From Diatrype stigma (Eukaryota > Ascomycota > Sordariomycetes > Xylariales > Diatrypaceae), in the NCBI GenBank assembly GCA_022225965.2, contig JAKJXP020000092.1, forward strand, positions 62,001 through 126,000: a DNA stretch of 64,000 nucleotides, given 5' to 3'. Under the pieces are notes generated by a model. The model was given only the letters and a program-made list of their open reading frames with translations, was not told the DNA's origin and did no database searches. Below, one piece after another: positions 45,191 through 55,919 of the stretch. The position numbers were made by a program, and so were the translations under genes. Position 1 is the stretch's first letter. The number at the start of each line of letters is the position of its first letter.

Positions 45191-46999
45191 TTTGATTGCT
45201 GTAGATAAAGCGTCTGGTTGAATGGATAATTGTAGTCGGTTTGTAGTGTAGTGTATAATTCAGAAGATGAGGGGTTTAGAGATTGGCTTGTTGCTAGAAC
45301 ATGTGAGCAACTTATATATTCCCTGAGTTATAGCCATCATGGTGTTAAGCTGGCCGCCGTCCTATCCGATAGACCCCTACCCTATCTCCAAATGACGAAG
45401 CAAATGCGGAACTGTTTACACCACGAAACTAACAACACCCAATCATTGCTAGTAAGGACGGAGTTGCTTGAACTCTTGATGCGTTGTCTGTTTCCAGTAT
45501 CCTGGCTTGTCCTGGTTTACCCGGTTTCCTTCATCGGAACACGTAAGAGCAGAGCCGGTCCCAGCCGGTCTTGATGCTTGAGCTCCATAAGGAGACTAAC
45601 GAATGCCACTAGAGCCTCCGCAAAGCTTGACTTTCTCTCCACTGGGACCAGCTTATAACAAGGCACACCATAAACAAGGCCACTTCATGACGTCTATGGC
45701 TGCCGGAATCCAGACAGGTTGGTGTTTGATCGTCTCTGAGCACAGCCTTCCACCTCTTTATCCCGCTTGTTTCTCAGCTACGACAAATACCAATATCGAG
45801 TGAAAGCTAACCATGCTTGCGTCACTTCGTCTGTCGGATATCGATCGCCTGATGGCTCCTAGAATCTCTGACCGAAACTGGGGACAGTGTCGTAATCTAC
45901 CAATGTACCCTTGCAGTTACCCTAGCAGCCCTCGTTCGAGACCATGCCCCCAATGCGAGTCGGCATGAAGTTGAAGCCAATGATAGCCGGATGTCCAGGT
46001 ACACGTGGAGGCGGCCTGCCCAGACCTGCCAGTGTGCATCAGCCCTTGACTCCACTAGCTAAGGAGAGATGCCAAGCCGATACCCGTCTTGGCAAAAAGG
46101 CTTGTCATCCGAGCAGCCGGGAACATCGTGGTGGGTTTAGCTTGAGCCGATCTTTTCGCGCATCATCTCATCTTACCCATAAATCACCCCGAAATACGAA
46201 GCACGAAGCTCAAGTTTGAATCATCAGCTTTTTGAAGATCCGAGTTACAACTCACGTACATCAAAAGCTCGAAGTCTTGACAGGTTTATATCAACTTTCA
46301 CTCGGAACTATCAAAGTTCATTCTGCGCTGAGACACCGTTGATAATTTCTTGAACTTACTTACCTACCTCATACATAATAGGCAGGCATTCTAAATCTAC
46401 CTACTCCGCACCGACTCGTATTTAAGAGCTCACATTAAATACGCAAGGCACTGATAATCACACCACGGTATAATCTCTTCACGTGCCACCTGTTGGACCT
46501 GATGACAATATGTTCGTTAGCATGGTCAGCTACCATATAATGCTTTTCGCTCGCAAGGTGTCAGGAACTCCTTCCAGAATCATAGCGGATACTTATTAGA
46601 AACAACGTACCTTCAGTGTCTGAAGAAATCATCTTGAAGAATGGTTTCAGCAGCTTACAAGTTCCCGTTTTGCGCTCCCCGAAAGCTGAAAGCAATGCTG
46701 GCTTGGCAGTCACGTGTTGACACCTTGGCGACTTGATGATCCGTATGGCGACGTAGGATTCTATGTTATTTATATCCTTGCAGGCGTTCGATTGATCGGA
46801 ATGAGTAACAGACACGTTGCTGGACTTATCTTACTAGATGTTGGATAGCTCGAACGATGCTTCAACCGCGATGCATGACGCAGCTGTATCGTGACACGTT
46901 ATGTTAGCTATTGACTAGAAACTATCGAAAGAAACATGGCAATCACGATTCGGAGCATGGCACTTGGCGCAAGAACTACTACAATAGCATAGCGCGACA
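45191..46999. other. 1.8-kb intergenic region between CipC-like and HET genes
   Basis: Divergent promoters of the two genes. No conserved frame was found. A CTTACTTACCTACCTCATAC stretch lies near 46356-46375. The CipC-like upstream 100 bp is AT-rich. Confidence 0.5.
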
Positions 47000-48910
47000 A
47001 TGCGGCTCCTCAATGTGCATACGCGGCAACTGGAGGAGTTCACGGGGATGCCCCCCTCGTACGCGATCCTCTCCCACACGTGGACCTCGGAGGAAGTCAG
47101 CTTCCAGGATTACACCAGCATAATAAGCCAGGGCCAGGGCTGCGAGAAGACGCAGGCAAGCCTCCTCGCGAAGAGGAAGGGCCGCGCGAAGATCGAGGGC
47201 CTCTGCGCCCAGACCGTCCGGGACGGGTACAAGTACGCGTGGATCGACACGTGCTGCATCGACAAGTCGAGCAGCGCCGAGCTGTCCGAGGCCATCAACT
47301 CCATGTACGCGTGGTACCGGGGCGCGCAGAAGTGCTACGTCTACCTCGAGGACGTCGCATCCGGGTCCGGGTCCGCACCCACATCCACATGCACCAAGGG
47401 GGGCAGGGACAGCGAAGGAGACGACACCGATGACAAGGACAAGGACAAGGACAAGGATAAGGACACCAACGACAACGACAGCGACCGCTTCCAACCGCAC
47501 TCCAGCTTCCGGCGCGCGCGCTGGTTCACGCGCGGCTGGACGCTGCAGGAGCTTCTGGCGCCCGTGGAGCTGGAGTTCTACGACGGGCGGTGGCGGTACC
47601 TGTTCGTGATCGACCGGCGGGCGCGGCGTTGCGAGCGGTGGGCCGGGTCGCGGGAGCGCGACCGGTCGAGCGAGCACCACATCCGGCTCCTCGCGGAGAT
47701 CACGCGGATCCCGGAGGACGTCCTGCTGCGCGGCACCGCTGTTGCAACCGGCGCCGGAACCTGCGTGGCGGCGCGCCTCGCCTGGGCCGCGAACCGGACC
47801 ACGTCCCGCGTCGAGGACATGGCGTACTGCCTGCTGGGCCTGCTCGAGGTCAACATGCCGCTGCTGTACGGCGAGGGCGACCGGGCCTTCCTCCGCCTGC
47901 AGCACGCCATCATCGGCGCGCGGGACGACAGCAGCCTGCTGGCCTGGGGCTACGGCCTGCTCACGTCGTCGGACCGGAACCGGACCTACACCAACCGCTC
48001 CGTGCTCGCCCGCTCGCCCGCCGCCTTCAGCCAGTGTCGGGACTTCAGGGCGCTGCCGGGGCATCGCATCGAGGACCTGATGGGCGGCGCGTCCGGGCCC
48101 TTCCCCTCGACGATGACGAATGTGGGACTGCAGGTCGTGCTTCCCATCATTTCGATCGATCCCGCCAACCGGGTAGCCTTGGGAGTGCTGAATCACGCCC
48201 CCGACGAGGACCACCTGGTCGTCGTTCCCCTGGTCTATACCGGACCCCTTGGCAAGGGCCACTTCTACCGGGCTCTGGGCTCTCTCCCTTTCCTTGTCGA
48301 TATCTCGTGCTACTGTAGTAGCAATAGCACGGGATCTAACCGGGCCTCCTGGCTATCACTTCTTCTCAGGAGGCGGAAGCTGAAGACGATGCGTATCCTC
48401 CTCCAAGAGTATGACTTCGGCGAGGAGGAAATCACCTTTCCCCTATCCCAGCAGCAGCAGCAGCGTTCGTTCAGCAGCCGCTTGAGTGCTCGCGCGGCGG
48501 GGGCGCGGAGCTCCTTCATCGTCGACTTCGAAGACGTCATCCAGAAGGCTGACTACCGGCTCGTGTCCTTCTACCCCCCGTTGACCGGGTCCGACCGAAC
48601 CCACTCGCGGTGGCGGGTGCGGGTCGACAAGAGCATGGGCTGGTGCTTCTTGGTGTTCCGGCGGGGCCGGCAGGCGTTCGGGGTGACCGTGCGGTCCCAC
48701 TTCCAGCTCAAGAGGTCGTCGTCATCGTCGTCGTCAGGCGGGGTTATGGCGAGGTTCGGCGAGGTCGACCTCGCCACGACGGTCGAGCATCTGGTGAAGA
48801 AGTCCGCCGGCGAGAAGAAGGACAAGAAGAAACCCAAAGCCACTAATACCGTCGCATTACCCCGCTTCCCCAGCCCCAGCCTCGAGCTTGCTGTCTCGGG
48901 CATGCCGTAG
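47000..48910 (+). CDS. Heterokaryon incompatibility (HET) domain protein
   Basis: Single exon, 636 aa. HET-domain proteins take part in non-self recognition and regulated cell death in filamentous ascomycetes, though most genomic copies have no proven role. The domain starts near residue 20 and shows its three blocks in order: SYAILSHTW, YKYAWIDTCCIDKSSSAELS and RWFTRGWTLQELLAP. Next is the usual downstream block SRVEDMAYCLLGLLEVNMPL followed by LYGEGDRAFLRLQ. Between blocks two and three is a Lys-Asp repeat (about residues 143-155) coded by 6-bp units. No NACHT, WD40 or other partner domain follows. The C-terminal half is unrecognised. Overall the gene is GC-rich. Confidence 0.92.
   Translation: MRLLNVHTRQLEEFTGMPPSYAILSHTWTSEEVSFQDYTSIISQGQGCEKTQASLLAKRKGRAKIEGLCAQTVRDGYKYAWIDTCCIDKSSSAELSEAINSMYAWYRGAQKCYVYLEDVASGSGSAPTSTCTKGGRDSEGDDTDDKDKDKDKDKDTNDNDSDRFQPHSSFRRARWFTRGWTLQELLAPVELEFYDGRWRYLFVIDRRARRCERWAGSRERDRSSEHHIRLLAEITRIPEDVLLRGTAVATGAGTCVAARLAWAANRTTSRVEDMAYCLLGLLEVNMPLLYGEGDRAFLRLQHAIIGARDDSSLLAWGYGLLTSSDRNRTYTNRSVLARSPAAFSQCRDFRALPGHRIEDLMGGASGPFPSTMTNVGLQVVLPIISIDPANRVALGVLNHAPDEDHLVVVPLVYTGPLGKGHFYRALGSLPFLVDISCYCSSNSTGSNRASWLSLLLRRRKLKTMRILLQEYDFGEEEITFPLSQQQQQRSFSSRLSARAAGARSSFIVDFEDVIQKADYRLVSFYPPLTGSDRTHSRWRVRVDKSMGWCFLVFRRGRQAFGVTVRSHFQLKRSSSSSSSGGVMARFGEVDLATTVEHLVKKSAGEKKDKKKPKATNTVALPRFPSPSLELAVSGMP
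47431..47465 (+). repeat. In-frame hexamer repeat in the HET gene
   Basis: Imperfect tandem GACAAG units encode the alternating Asp-Lys run between HET-domain blocks. Copy number is likely to vary between strains; that is inference. Confidence 0.75.
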
Positions 48911-49660
48911 GTCAAGCACGTCCTGTCGCTGCAGGTAGACGACGTTTTCCAAGACTGGCTTCATATCACATGCAGGGCTGAGTATCGCAAGGGGTCGGAA
49001 AAGCTCTCTCCATCGGAGCTGACTGCTAACTATTTAGAGAACATCAGAGTCTTTAGGGGGGTAGTAGGTGCTAGGTCTTTTCCCCTAACTTGAGGTACTG
49101 GTGCTAACCCTTTGAAGGCTACATCTTCCGCGTATTGACAGAGAAAAGCAGTTCCTCCTGGTAAGGAATTACCGTGGGATATATACACTATCATATGAGA
49201 TCAATGTACAACATAGTATACCTGTGAGGAGTTGGTCTGAGATATACAAATGCAACTATCAAAGAGATGAAACAGTACTTCAAGCGGTAGCCTAGTGCGC
49301 CTTCAACCACCCCTTCCCGTGTGCCTTATTCACGTAATGATATTTAGGTATTGTCACTTTAGTACAGTGTGGCTTCATGAACGTATGACTGGCACTTGAG
49401 GCTTAGTTCCTACACCTATATTTTGAAGTAGAAGACCAAATGACCTTGGAGATACAACACAGTATAGAAGCTCACACGCTGTGATATAGGCAGTAATAGT
49501 CTCCTCACATGCAAGTCAACATGCCTTCCCAATACCGGCCAAGTCGAACCCAGGAATGTACCATGTAGCGATACGACCCACCTCCCACTGCCGACACCAA
49601 GACCTCGAAACTGAGACGCTAATGCCCATGCCCATGCCCATGAAATGCCCACCCGCTCGC
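48911..49660. other. Convergent intergenic region, HET to CysRS
   Basis: AT-rich 3' flanks. CCCATG is repeated three times at about 49625-49642, just beyond the CysRS stop. Nothing else seen. Confidence 0.5.
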
Positions 49661-52550
49661 CTAAGCTTTACTAGCAGCTTCAGCCTCAGTCGCAACCCAA
49701 GACAGATATTTCTCATGCAGCTTCTTTTGGTTCTCCCACTCCTTCTTCAGCTTCTTGAGCTGGCTCTTCGGCACGTCACTGCCGTCTTTCATCTTCGTCG
49801 GCATCCCATCGGCATCCCAATCACTGTAGCGCTCGTCGCCCTTATGCAGGTCTTCGGGTCGTGTCTTCCCCTTTTCTAAGGCCTCTCTCGCCTTCTTCTC
49901 TTGCTCTCGCTTCTTCTCTTCCTTCAATTTGGCTGACTTGATGGCCTCTTCTGTCTCATTTGCTCTTTTCTCTTTGATGCTCGTCATCTCAGAGGCAGAC
50001 ACAAACTTGATCAAGGACGGGAGACCACCGGGCCGGTCATCAAGATAGACGCACAGGTCAAGCAAGTCTTCGTTGCGGATTCGATCACTCAAGTTATGAA
50101 TGGTCTTTCTCGCTTCTTCTGACGTGGTAGGAGCGATCCGTCGAAGCTCATCACGAAGCTTCGAAATAGCTCGCACGTAAGGAGAGGCGAGCGTCTCGAG
50201 GTCTGGCGTGCCGGTGCTGACGAGTGAGTCAAATTCAGCGTCAGGTGTCTGTGAAAGAAGGCTGGTGATAGAATCGGAGGCCGGCAGTTCAAGAGACTTG
50301 ATGTCAGATACGACGGTATCGTAGACCTTCTTATAAGACTCGACCGCTGTTTTCGGGTCACCAACAGCTCCAGCTGACGCATTAGACCATCCTAGGCCCT
50401 TATAGGGGGGCTCTGCATTGGAATCTAGGCCAAGGATGCCGACCATTTCCGTGATCCAGCGCGCTATCGCTTCAAGAGCTCGTAGATCCTGGGCGCTTTG
50501 TTGATCAGCGAGGTGAATATTGGCTTTCCGTATGATATCAAGGATGACGCGCATTGCCTGGGGTGTATCGAATGAATTTGTTAGCGCAGCTTTGAACTCC
50601 TTCTGAGCTTGCTCCAAATCGGCCAGCAAGCCATCTGGAGTCTGTTCATCGCCGACCGAGAGCTTCTGGACGCTATCCTGGATGGCATTGACGGAAACGC
50701 CCGCTTCAGCTAAGCGGGATTTTGTATTTGTGAAGAATTTGTTGACAGTGCTTTCCCAGCTAGCAGCATATGTACGCATATCTGGCGAAATTTCCACTCC
50801 CTCATTCCATCGACCCAAGAGAAACACAATTCGCATGGACCGCGCCGTGTAAGCCGCAGGTGAAGATGGTTCTAGTGCTTCCTTGATCGTCTGGAAGTTT
50901 TTGAGAGACTTGGACATTTTTGATCCAGAAATTGACAAATGGCCCATGTGCAAGAAATTGTTGACCCAGGTATGCTCATGCCCATGTTGGCAGTAATAAG
51001 CCTCACTTTGCGCCAACTCTACGTAGACGTCAGCTTCGAACGAATAAGGGAACAGGGGTAGATAGCTTACCGTTATCATGATGAGGGAATGCAAGATCGA
51101 TACCTGGATCATATGTGTTAGCTTTTTGGTCCATATAATAGGAGAGGCCGCTAATCTGAAATTGAGTCAAACGGGCAGTCGAACTCTCGATGGCTTACCT
51201 CCGGAGTGAATATCCATTCGTTCGCCCAAGACATCGGAAGCCATCACACTGCACTCAATATGCCAGCCCGGCCGTCCCTCACCCCAAGGACTGGGCCAAA
51301 ACGGTTCGCCCTTTTTCGACTTCTTCCAGAGAGCGAAATCGGAGTTTCCTTTCTTTCCACCAAGGCTTTTGCTGAGGGAACCCTCTCCCTCCTCTTGCAA
51401 CGACTTGTCGTTCCGACTTTCTGGTCGAAGCCGTGCGTAAGCATTCCCAGCTTTCTCGAAAGATGTGATGTCGAAGTACACTGAGCCCTCGGCCTCATAT
51501 GCAAACCCCTTATCGACTATCTGCTTCACGAAGTCCACAATCTGCGGGACGTATTCCGTAACTCTTGTGATAACGTTGGGTCTGAGGACGTTGAGTGCGT
51601 CCATATCATCGAAAAATTCCACTTCCATGTATTTCGTCAAGTCTGTGAACATGGTCTGATCGCTGGTGTCGATTGTCTCCTTGTATAGTGAGTCAAGATA
51701 AGGTAGTAGGATCTCTTCGGCGCCGTTGAAGATCTGGTTTGTATTGAAGGCTTCTACCGCGGCAGTCATGTTGCTGATGTGCATTTTGACCTTAGCCTCA
51801 GCATCGCCTGGCTTGCCTTCCCCAGAAAGGGTGCCACCGGCCAATATCTTCCCGTATGCGGCATCTCGTCGTGTGTTATAATTTTGTACATCCAGTTCAG
51901 AGCCGTCGGCATCTATTAATTGTGGAAGGTTGCTCTGTGCGTAGGCTTGGAATGCAGCTTTCCATAAGTCGGAGATGGTCTCCTCTGTGTGGCCCGTCTT
52001 CTTCTTTTCCAGTTCAAGCAGTCTTCGTCTTCGGGCTCTGATGATGATCTTGTCGTCTACATCGGTGATCTGGAGTATGGCGGGTTAGTCATGGTGGGGG
52101 ATGACTGTTGTCAGGACAAGACTGGCTCACGTTCATAACAAACTTGACATCAAACCCAAAGTAATCGGCTAGGATGCGCCGAATTATATCCTATCCATAT
52201 GTTAACAGAGGGCCTTGTAATTCGAGTTACGGGCACGTACGGTCGATATATAGTTCCGCGCATGTCCAAGATGACTTTGGTCGTAGACTGGGAATCTCGA
52301 ATGTCAGTAAGAGCCTAACAATCGCATTGTATGGGAAGATATAGGGGGAAATCTGACCTGTTGGACCGCAGGCGTACCAGGAGACCTTCCCCTTCTGAAT
52401 TGGGACAAAGGGTACTGGCGCTCCCGGTTTGAGGGAGTTATGGACCTTGATCGAGTCCATGGCGGGGTTGGTCGCAAAACCCCTTGCAAGCCGAAATTGC
52501 GTTCGAACGATTGGAAAGGGTCGTCTGGTTATTCTACCGAGGAAGTTCAT
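49661..52550 (-). CDS. CRS1: Cysteinyl-tRNA synthetase, apparent mitochondrial/cytosolic dual product
   Basis: Exons 52358-52550, 52241-52287, 52131-52190, 51199-52069, 51071-51103 and 49661-51018 give 853 aa. A class I synthetase, it charges tRNA-Cys. Signatures: [20 protein letters not shown] (HIGH box), ITDVDDKIIIRA, the zinc/active-site region [20 protein letters not shown] created by splicing a 33-nt exon, and SGSKMSKSLKNF (KMSKS box). A long charged C-terminal extension is eukaryote-like. The first 30 residues (MNFLGRITRRPFPIVRTQFR, then LARGFATNPA) look like a mitochondrial presequence. They precede an in-frame Met31 (position 52460, MDSIKVHNSL) that fits a cytosolic start. Divergent from TRM61. 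The symbol follows the yeast enzyme. Confidence 0.92.
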
Positions 52551-53177
52551 AAAGACCGCAGAGGTTTTACGGGGGAGAGTGCATTCACAGTGGAAGGGGG
52601 GGGAGGGAGGAAAGAATTAAGTAAATAAAAATGGAGGGATGGTCAAGGTTGAGTCACATTCGGAGAAGCCATTCGGGAATGTCGCAAAATCAACCTGGCA
52701 AAAGGCAAGAATGAACGAACCATGTGTTCCATTTGCCTATTTAGGTACCTACAATAGGTGATTTGCTGATTGGATGCACTAATCGGTGGTCGTTTGCAGC
52801 CTTGCAATCCCGCTGTCCCGCTGTCCCGCTGGTCTGACTCTGATCATCATCCATTACCCCGCTACTCGGTACCTATCTTCATGAGGCTTAGCGCATGTAT
52901 TATGGGTAGCATAGCGTACCACGGCGGTGGATACCATCAGGAGCTAAAGTGCCCCTCCAAGTTCCAACTCAGCCTTGTTCGTTTCTGGAGCTTAAAAATA
53001 AAAATAATAAATCGTTGTTATCAGGCAAGTTACTTTTTGACTAAACTTTCACACAACGTGCGTGCATGTGAATGACTAGACCAACGCAACTACTATCAAG
53101 GCATCGACAAGAGGCACATTCAAACATATTGGGGCATTCGGTAATCCATTGCCAAACTTTCGACTTCCGGAGTAAAA
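52551..53177. promoter_or_regulatory. Divergent promoter of CysRS and TRM61
   Basis: 627 bp. A G-rich patch is at about 52591-52611 (runs of 8, 3 and 2 G). The palindrome TAGGTACCTA is at 52742-52751. Tandem CCCGCTGT words (CCCGCTGTCCCGCTGTCCCG) lie at about 52808-52830. No gene recognised. Confidence 0.5.
52742..52751. repeat. TAGGTACCTA palindrome
   Basis: Perfect 10-bp palindrome in the CysRS-TRM61 promoter. The same word recurs at 62172-62181. It is an arrangement of the same half-sites as TACCTAGGTA. Confidence 0.55.
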
Positions 53178-54788
53178 ATGCCCAATATCTCACCATTCTT
53201 AGATCCAGGCCCCCTGACGACACCGGACACGCTCGCTCTTGTCCACTTATCTCGTGACAACTTACAGCCCGTCTATCTCAGAAATGATGTGGGTGCTGTC
53301 GACGGTTACGCCGAGGGTGCCGTCATAAATACACGCTTTGGATCTTTTCCACACTCAACATTGATCAACATACCATGGGGCTCACAGGTACGCGCCTCGG
53401 TCGTGGATACAGGCTCCCGGGGCAGGAAGAAGAGAAAGCTTGGGCAAGTGGCGGAGAGTGATGTCCAGGATAAGGACAGTGAAAACGCTGCCTCGGACGC
53501 AAAGCCGGCTCGGGGCACTATGACTGCGTCGAGTGGCTTCATCCATATCCTTCCACCTACACCGGAAATATGGACCACCAGTCTACCTCATCGGACGCAA
53601 GTAGTCTACACGCCAGATTACAGCTACATATTACATCGCATACGCGCAAGACCTGGAATGAGGTTAATAGAAGCTGGCGCCGGAAGCGGCAGTTTCACGC
53701 ATGCTGCGGTGAGAGCCGTGTATAACGGCTATCCGAAACCCTCGGATGAGAAGAAAGGCAAAGTCTTCAGTTTCGAGTTCGACAAATCGCGGTACGAGAA
53801 GATGCACGAAGAGGTGCATGCTCACGGCCTAAATGGACTAGTTCAGCTCACCCACCGCGACGTTTACAACGACGGATTCCTGCTTGACGGAGAAAGTCCT
53901 GAGGCGGAGTGCATCTTTCTGGATCTCCCAGCTCCATGGCGTGCTCTCCCACATCTATCACGGAGAAGGCCGAAGCCAATCAAGCTGTTTGGCGAGGATG
54001 CAGCGGCCCCAAGCAGTGATGACTCAGAATGGAAATCCCCCTTACGAGCAGATAGAACCGCGTATATTTGCACCTTTTCGCCTTGTATCGAACAAGTCAC
54101 CCAGACCATCGACGTCATGCGCCAGTTAGGGTGGATGGAAATCGAGATGGTCGAAGTAGCCCATAGGAAAATCGGCGTTATGCGGGAGCGTTTTGGTCTC
54201 AACATGCCGAACGATCGTGGCGCGAACGTGACACCAGGAAACGTCGCCGAGGCCGTCGCTAAACTCAGAGAGGTTGAGAACCGTTTCAAGGAATTCCATG
54301 CGCAGACACAAGGAGAAGATGCCGATGTTATTATGGAGGATGGTGCCATTGAGAATGGAGACCCGGAAGACCCAAGGATTATTGGCAAGAGCAACGGCAA
54401 GGGCGACGGCAAGGGCGACGGCAAGGGCGACGGCAAGGGCAAGAGCAGGAGTAACGGAGAGCAGCACGACAGAGATTCGGAAGATACATCTGCCACGAAA
54501 CCGTGGATGTTGGGTCGGCTTGTACACCGCACAGAGCCCGAACTCAAGACACACACCTCGTACCTCGTCTTTGCTGTATTGCCCCAGGAGTGGACAGAGG
54601 AGCAGGAATTGGCAGCTCTCGAGAAGTGGCCTTGCGGAAAGGAGAACAAGGTCATCGGCAGCTTAGACAAGGAAGCTCGGAAGCAGGAGAAGCGGGAGTT
54701 GCTCAAGGGGAAGAAGCGCAAGAAGGAGCTGGACAGTAAGGCTGAAGGCGACGGCGCATCAAGCCCCAAGAAGAGCAAGACCTCGTGA
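53178..54788 (+). CDS. TRM61: tRNA (adenine-58-N1)-methyltransferase catalytic subunit
   Basis: Single exon, 536 aa. Trm61 binds AdoMet and, with Trm6, makes m1A58 in tRNAs, including initiator tRNA-Met. A beta-rich N-terminal part (about 20-75) carries GYAEGAVINTRFGSFPHSTL. The Rossmann core has motif I MRLIEAGAGSGSFTHAAVRA, KGKVFSFEFDKSRYEKMHEE, and the catalytic-loop ECIFLDLPAPWRALPHL. HILPPTPEIWTTSLPHRTQV is typical of the family. Two hydrophilic inserts are present: one at about 78-115, and a Gly-Lys-Gly-Asp tandem repeat at about residues 407-422. The tail is Lys-rich (KKRKKELDSKAEGDGASSPK), which suits a nuclear protein. The start is the first in-frame ATG. Confidence 0.93.
   Translation: MPNISPFLDPGPLTTPDTLALVHLSRDNLQPVYLRNDVGAVDGYAEGAVINTRFGSFPHSTLINIPWGSQVRASVVDTGSRGRKKRKLGQVAESDVQDKDSENAASDAKPARGTMTASSGFIHILPPTPEIWTTSLPHRTQVVYTPDYSYILHRIRARPGMRLIEAGAGSGSFTHAAVRAVYNGYPKPSDEKKGKVFSFEFDKSRYEKMHEEVHAHGLNGLVQLTHRDVYNDGFLLDGESPEAECIFLDLPAPWRALPHLSRRRPKPIKLFGEDAAAPSSDDSEWKSPLRADRTAYICTFSPCIEQVTQTIDVMRQLGWMEIEMVEVAHRKIGVMRERFGLNMPNDRGANVTPGNVAEAVAKLREVENRFKEFHAQTQGEDADVIMEDGAIENGDPEDPRIIGKSNGKGDGKGDGKGDGKGKSRSNGEQHDRDSEDTSATKPWMLGRLVHRTEPELKTHTSYLVFAVLPQEWTEEQELAALEKWPCGKENKVIGSLDKEARKQEKRELLKGKKRKKELDSKAEGDGASSPKKSKTS
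54396..54443 (+). repeat. In-frame 12-bp tandem repeat within TRM61
   Basis: Three perfect copies of GGCAAGGGCGAC and a fourth with one change (54432-54443), encoding Gly-Lys-Gly-Asp units in a loop of the enzyme. Confidence 0.9.
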
Positions 54789-55199
54789 ACACAGTCCATC
54801 AGCAGATCAGCCTACAATATTGATACCCTGTACCATTTGCCAATAACAGTTTGACATATGACGCTTGGTGCTCAGAAATGTATCGTTTTAAGTAGACATC
54901 ACTATAGAAAGGTTTGTAGGTGGTGATTGTATGTTCATTATTCTATTATATCGAGTGTCTAGAGTAGCACTCGACACTGGTCTATCTATGGGTATCGTAT
55001 TGCGCCTTTCCAAACAAGAAACACGCCCATCATCTATCTCATCCTCCCCTTTCCAACCATTCAAGACCAGCCATCTCCAACCTGGTAGTTGCTTTCTCCT
55101 CCCCGAGATTAGTTAGGGGATGATGAATCGCCGTCGATCTTTTCTTTCCCTTCTTCCTTTCGCTCCCCTCCCCTTTTCCTTTCGCTTGTCCCTCTCCCT
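54789..55199. other. Convergent intergenic region, TRM61 to F-box-like gene
   Basis: A pyrimidine-rich stretch (TTCTTTCCCTTCTTCC) lies at about 55141-55200, next to the end of the minus-strand gene. Nothing else seen. Confidence 0.5.
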
Positions 55200-55919
55200 T
55201 CAATCATACAACGTCAACAGGTGATCCTTCCCACAGAACGGCCCGACATCCTCGCCGGGACCGCACATCATAGTCCTCTCGAGCCAGCGGGCGTAATCCT
55301 CGAAGCCACCGGTAGACCCCTCAACGCGGGCCTCGCCAACGCCGCGGACCTGCTCGAAGAGGCGCAGGTTTCCCGGACCGACGGCGCGCCAATCGGACTG
55401 GCGGGCCTCGAGGACGACGGCGCGGCGGCCGCTCAGCTGGCGGGCGGCCTCGGCGGCGTCGAAGCCGTGGGCCTCGATGTCGAGGCGCACGGGCACGCGC
55501 AGGCGCCGGATGCGCGCCGCCTGCGCGGCGTCCTTCACGGGCGCGGCCCCCGGGCCCAGGAGCCGCGGGAACGACGCCAGCAGCGACGGGTGCGCCGTGA
55601 ACTCGTTGCGCGCGAGCAGGTACGCCGCGCACTCGTCCTGCAGCTGCCGGCACGTCTGCAGCAGCGCGAAGCCGGCCGCGAGCTGGTGCGCCGGCTTCTT
55701 GGCTGTCGAGGGCGTGCTGGGCACGTGGAGCAGGTAGCTGTAGATTTCGAGGCGGAGCTCGAGGGGGAGCGTCAGGAGCGTGGCGGCTGGGGCTGGTGTG
55801 TGTTGTTGCTGCTGCTGCTGCTCGATTTCCTCTAGGGGCTTTGGTGATGGTGATGGTGAGACGGCATCGTCGTATGTGATGTCGATACCACTATCTCTTG
55901 CGTGTGGGTTTTTATACAT
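55200..55919 (-). CDS. F-box-like hypothetical protein
   Basis: Single exon, 239 aa. I do not recognise a named protein. After a disordered N-terminus with a Gln run (about residues 33-40), the segment LLTLPLELRLEIYSYLLHVP resembles the start of the fungal F-box-like LPxELRxxIYxYLL domain. Next is ALLQTCRQLQDECAAYLLAR, which fits the usual second helix (TCRQLRxEA). Many such small fungal proteins exist without known function. The body is Arg/Ala-rich and GC-rich. Start at 55919 is the first ATG. Confidence 0.7.
   Translation of the reverse strand: MYKNPHARDSGIDITYDDAVSPSPSPKPLEEIEQQQQQQHTPAPAATLLTLPLELRLEIYSYLLHVPSTPSTAKKPAHQLAAGFALLQTCRQLQDECAAYLLARNEFTAHPSLLASFPRLLGPGAAPVKDAAQAARIRRLRVPVRLDIEAHGFDAAEAARQLSGRRAVVLEARQSDWRAVGPGNLRLFEQVRGVGEARVEGSTGGFEDYARWLERTMMCGPGEDVGPFCGKDHLLTLYD

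Noticed and set aside
47590..48318. Long Arg/Pro-rich frames overlapping the HET gene
   Set aside because: Out-of-frame shadows of a GC-rich exon; composition is unlike a real protein.
54396..54443. CRISPR-like direct repeats
   Set aside because: Contiguous 12-bp coding repeats without spacers in a eukaryotic gene.
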